Positions 11,958-14,323 of a stretch of DNA of 14,323 nucleotides are shown piece by piece. The translations under genes were made by a program, and so were the position numbers. Under the pieces are notes generated by a model, which was not told where the DNA came from, did no database searches, and saw only the letters and a list, made by a program, of their open reading frames with translations. Source of the DNA: Mayfieldus sp038317345 (GTDB taxonomy: Bacteria; Actinomycetota; Thermoleophilia; Solirubrobacterales; 70-9); NCBI GenBank assembly GCA_038317345.1, contig JBBQBH010000063.1, positions 1-14,323 on the forward strand, in the 5' to 3' direction. How positions within the stretch are numbered: the stretch's first letter is position 1; every line of letters begins with the position of its first letter.

Positions 11958-14323
11958 ATGACGTCGCCCGGCTGGTCAACGCGGCAGCTTGCCGAGTTCC
12001 TCGAGGCGATCTCGGCGGTAGGCGACGTGGCCACTGCCCGTCGCGCTGCGGTCGACCGGATCGCCGAGGCGCTCGACGCCGAGCTGGCCGCGGTGGTCAC
12101 CGACAAGGCTGTCCTGGTGGCGATCGGCCTCGATCCCGAACAGGTGTCCGGAACAGCTTTGGCGGCGGTCAGAGAAGGGCGTTCGAAGACGATCGAGGTG
12201 CCAGGTCTCGGCCGCTGCGCCGCCGTCTCGATCGCGATCGGAGGCAAAGATGACACGTCGCTGTTGGTCGCCCGCACGGGGCAGGAAAGGTTCACCAGCG
12301 AGGAGCTCAGCGTTGCCCGCGGCCTCGCCCACGCGCTTGCGATGGCCGAGCGGATGCTTGCTGGTCGCGACGAGGAGCGCACGCTGCGCGAGCAGGGTGC
12401 CGAGCAGGCGAGGGGGCGCGAGGTTGTTGAAGCCCACTACCGCTCGTTGGTCGAGCGTGTGCCAGCGATCGTCTACAGCGCCGAGTTGGGCGAGCGCGGA
12501 CGCTGGACCTATGTCAGCCCGCAGATCGAGGGGATCCTCGGCTTCACACCGCAGGAGTGGATGGCGGACCCGGAGACTTGGCTGAACCAGCTGCATCCCG
12601 ATGACCGCGAACGCGCCCTCTCGCACGAGAACGAGGGGGTGCTCGACGATCGCGACCCGCCACCGATCGACTACCGGTTGCTGAGACGCGACGGAAGGGC
12701 GATCTGGGTCCTCGACGAGGCGGTGCTGGTTCGCGACGAGTCGGGTAAGCCGAACTGGCACGGCGTGCTCTACGACATCACCGAGCGCAAGCTGGCAGAA
12801 CGCGAGATCGAGCGCCGCGCCGCGCAGCAGGCCGCGGTGGCCCGGCTCGGCGACCGGGCCTTGAAGGGCGCCGAGCTTCCGGCGCTGATGGAGGACACGG
12901 CCGCTTTCCTCGCCGCCGGCGAGGGGACTTTGCATAGCTGCGTCTGGGAGTTCGAGGAGGGAACCGGGAAGCTGATGCTTGTGGCGAGCATCGGCATGGG
13001 CGATCGCGGCCAGGAGACCTCGATCGCCGTCGGCAACGACTCGCCTACAGGTCTTGCGCTTGCGTCGGGACAGCCGGTCACGGTCAACGACTGGTCCAGT
13101 GAGACTCGATTCGCGCTCCCGTCCTATCTTCAGAACCTCGGCGTGCGTTGCACGATCGCGGCGCCGATCGAGGGCGAGAGCCAGCCGCTGGGCGTGATCG
13201 AGGCCCACTCGAACGAGCCCGACGCCTTCTCTGCCCAGGACATGCACTTTGCCCAAGCCGCCGCCAATGTGCTCGCCCACACGATTGAGAGGCAGTTCGC
13301 GGGGGAGGCGATCCGACACGGCTCGCTGCACGATCACGTCACCGGACTTCCGAACCGGCCGCTTTTCGTGGACCGGCTCGAACATGCTTTGGACGCGGCA
13401 CAAGGACGCGAGACGCCGCTCGCGGTCTTCTTCCTCGACCTCGACCACTTCAAGGTGATCAACGACAGCCTCGGCCACGACGCCGGCGACGAGGTGCTGA
13501 AGGCCGTGGTCCCGAGGTTGCGCAAGCAGTTGCGCTCGGTTGACACGGTGGCGCGCTTTGGCGGCGATGAGTTCGCGATCTTGGTCGAGGAGGTCGTCGA
13601 CGAGGCCGAGGCGACGAGGATCGCGGAGCGCATCTGCAACGCCTTCGAGGGGCCGTTCAGCGTCGACGGACTCGAGCAGCACCTGACCACCAGCGTTGGC
13701 ATCTCGATCTCCGGGCCCGCGACCGAAGAGCCGGAGTCGCTGATCCGCGACGCGCACGCGGCCATGTACAGGGCCAAGGAACGCGGCCGCAACCGCTCCG
13801 AGCTCTTCGATCAGGAGATGAGATCGAAGGCGGTTCGCAGGCTGCAGCTGGAGCGCGAGCTGCGTCGGGCGCTCGACCGCGAGGAGCTCTCGCTCGAATA
13901 TCAACCGATCGTCGCTCTGGCCACGGGAGAGATCCCGGCGCTGGAGGCGCTGCTGCGCTGGGACCATCCGGAGCGCGGGTCGATCGAGCCCTCCGAGTTC
14001 ATTCCGGTCGCCGAGGAGAGCGGCTTGATCCACCCGATCGGGCGCTGGGTGATCGAGCGCGCCTGCCAGCAGAGCGTCGCCTGGCACTCGCTGCGCCCCG
14101 ACGCGCGGCCGATCGACATGACGGTCAACCTCTCGGCACGCCAGTTCGCCCAGCACGACCTGCCCGAGATCGTCACCGCGACCCTCTCGCGCACCGGGCT
14201 CGAGGCCGTCCACCTGAAGTTCGAGATCACCGAGAGCGTGCTGGTCGAGAAGTCGGGGGCGGCGGACGAGATGCTGCGCGAGCTCAGCGGGCTCGGAGTG
14301 CAGCTGATCCTCGACGACTTCGG
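11958..14323 (+). CDS. GAF-PAS-GAF-GGDEF-EAL cyclic-di-GMP signalling protein (3' end beyond window)
   Basis: The frame is open from ATG-11958 (GAGGAGGT seven bases upstream) to the window edge, 788 codons. It has no membrane helix. Domains in order: a GAF-like N-terminus (about 10-135); a PAS domain (about 160-285: YRSLVERVPAIVYSAE, YVSPQIEGILGFTPQEW, HPDDRERAL, YDITERKLAE); a second GAF (about 290-440, APIEGESQPLGVIEAHS); GGDEF (about 455-615) with FLDLDHFKVINDSLGHDAGD, intact GGDEF at 535-539 and inhibitory-site RSVD at 526-529; and EAL (about 635 onward) with E663-A-L, NLSARQ, FEITES and DDFG. Both the cyclase and the visible phosphodiesterase residues are kept, so it may make or destroy cyclic-di-GMP depending on its sensors. 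The remaining EAL catalytic residues lie outside the window. The 255-base leader is unusually structured. Confidence 0.9.
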   Translation, partial: MTSPGWSTRQLAEFLEAISAVGDVATARRAAVDRIAEALDAELAAVVTDKAVLVAIGLDPEQVSGTALAAVREGRSKTIEVPGLGRCAAVSIAIGGKDDTSLLVARTGQERFTSEELSVARGLAHALAMAERMLAGRDEERTLREQGAEQARGREVVEAHYRSLVERVPAIVYSAELGERGRWTYVSPQIEGILGFTPQEWMADPETWLNQLHPDDRERALSHENEGVLDDRDPPPIDYRLLRRDGRAIWVLDEAVLVRDESGKPNWHGVLYDITERKLAEREIERRAAQQAAVARLGDRALKGAELPALMEDTAAFLAAGEGTLHSCVWEFEEGTGKLMLVASIGMGDRGQETSIAVGNDSPTGLALASGQPVTVNDWSSETRFALPSYLQNLGVRCTIAAPIEGESQPLGVIEAHSNEPDAFSAQDMHFAQAAANVLAHTIERQFAGEAIRHGSLHDHVTGLPNRPLFVDRLEHALDAAQGRETPLAVFFLDLDHFKVINDSLGHDAGDEVLKAVVPRLRKQLRSVDTVARFGGDEFAILVEEVVDEAEATRIAERICNAFEGPFSVDGLEQHLTTSVGISISGPATEEPESLIRDAHAAMYRAKERGRNRSELFDQEMRSKAVRRLQLERELRRALDREELSLEYQPIVALATGEIPALEALLRWDHPERGSIEPSEFIPVAEESGLIHPIGRWVIERACQQSVAWHSLRPDARPIDMTVNLSARQFAQHDLPEIVTATLSRTGLEAVHLKFEITESVLVEKSGAADEMLRELSGLGVQLILDDF

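Noticed and set aside
11629..11961. Plus-strand open frame of 110 codons bridging the gap before the cyclic-di-GMP gene
   Set aside because: Third positions in the gap are not G/C-biased, it overlaps the glycosylase gene, and it has no ribosome site.
11976..14213. Minus-strand open frame of 745 codons opposite the GGDEF-EAL gene
   Set aside because: It is a shadow frame of high-GC DNA. The plus frame contains intact PAS, GGDEF and EAL motifs.

Overview
The window is high-GC, densely packed bacterial chromosome. I read it as an actinobacterium, most likely Thermoleophilia/Solirubrobacterales. The reasons are a mycobacterial-type IHF-like (H2TH) protein, an Mce/Mla-type lipid ABC transporter next to a 12-helix RND/MMPL exporter, strong G/C third-position bias, and several genes whose start codon lies 6-7 nt after a TANNNT box (leaderless style). 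The lineage is an inference from gene content, not a database match.

Region 1 (1-5014, + strand) is envelope and lipid transport: the 3' end of an MlaE/YrbE-type permease, its MlaF/MceG-like ATPase one base later with an unusual acidic N-terminal extension, a large RND/MMPL (HAE3-like) transporter, and a membrane-anchored thioredoxin-fold protein with an altered active site. The transporter's last ~45 codons run through a hairpin repeat. A second direct copy lies beyond the thioredoxin-like gene, so the two copies bracket that gene.

Region 2 (5015-6921, + strand) holds a stand-alone B3/B4 (PheRS editing-domain) protein, an uncharacterised protein with a C-x-H-x-H...C cluster, and an overlapping small four-helix membrane protein.

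Region 3 (6922-7728) is a convergent junction with a 15-bp inverted repeat, an IHF-like gene on the minus strand with a good -35/-10 and a leader of about 125 nt, and about 300 bp of non-coding DNA.

Region 4 (7729-10349) is a divergent pair: an alpha-oxoamine synthase (SPT/KBL/BioF family, minus strand) and a long double-GNAT acyltransferase-like protein (plus strand). The acyltransferase gene is bracketed by two hairpin elements built from 7-nt units (GTCGCTA/C). The pair could make an N-acylated sphingoid-like lipid, which would fit the lipid-transport genes nearby, but this is a hypothesis.

Region 5 (10350-14323, + strand) has a small Ala-rich protein translationally coupled to an AlkA-like DNA glycosylase, then an AT-richer, structured 250-bp leader before a GAF-PAS-GAF-GGDEF-EAL cyclic-di-GMP enzyme that runs off the right edge.

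I found no tRNA or rRNA gene, CRISPR array, transposase or integrase. The less ordinary content is the two families of small hairpin repeats, the repeat-derived tail of the RND protein, the oxoamine synthase/GNAT pair, and the structured leaders of the IHF-like and cyclic-di-GMP genes.
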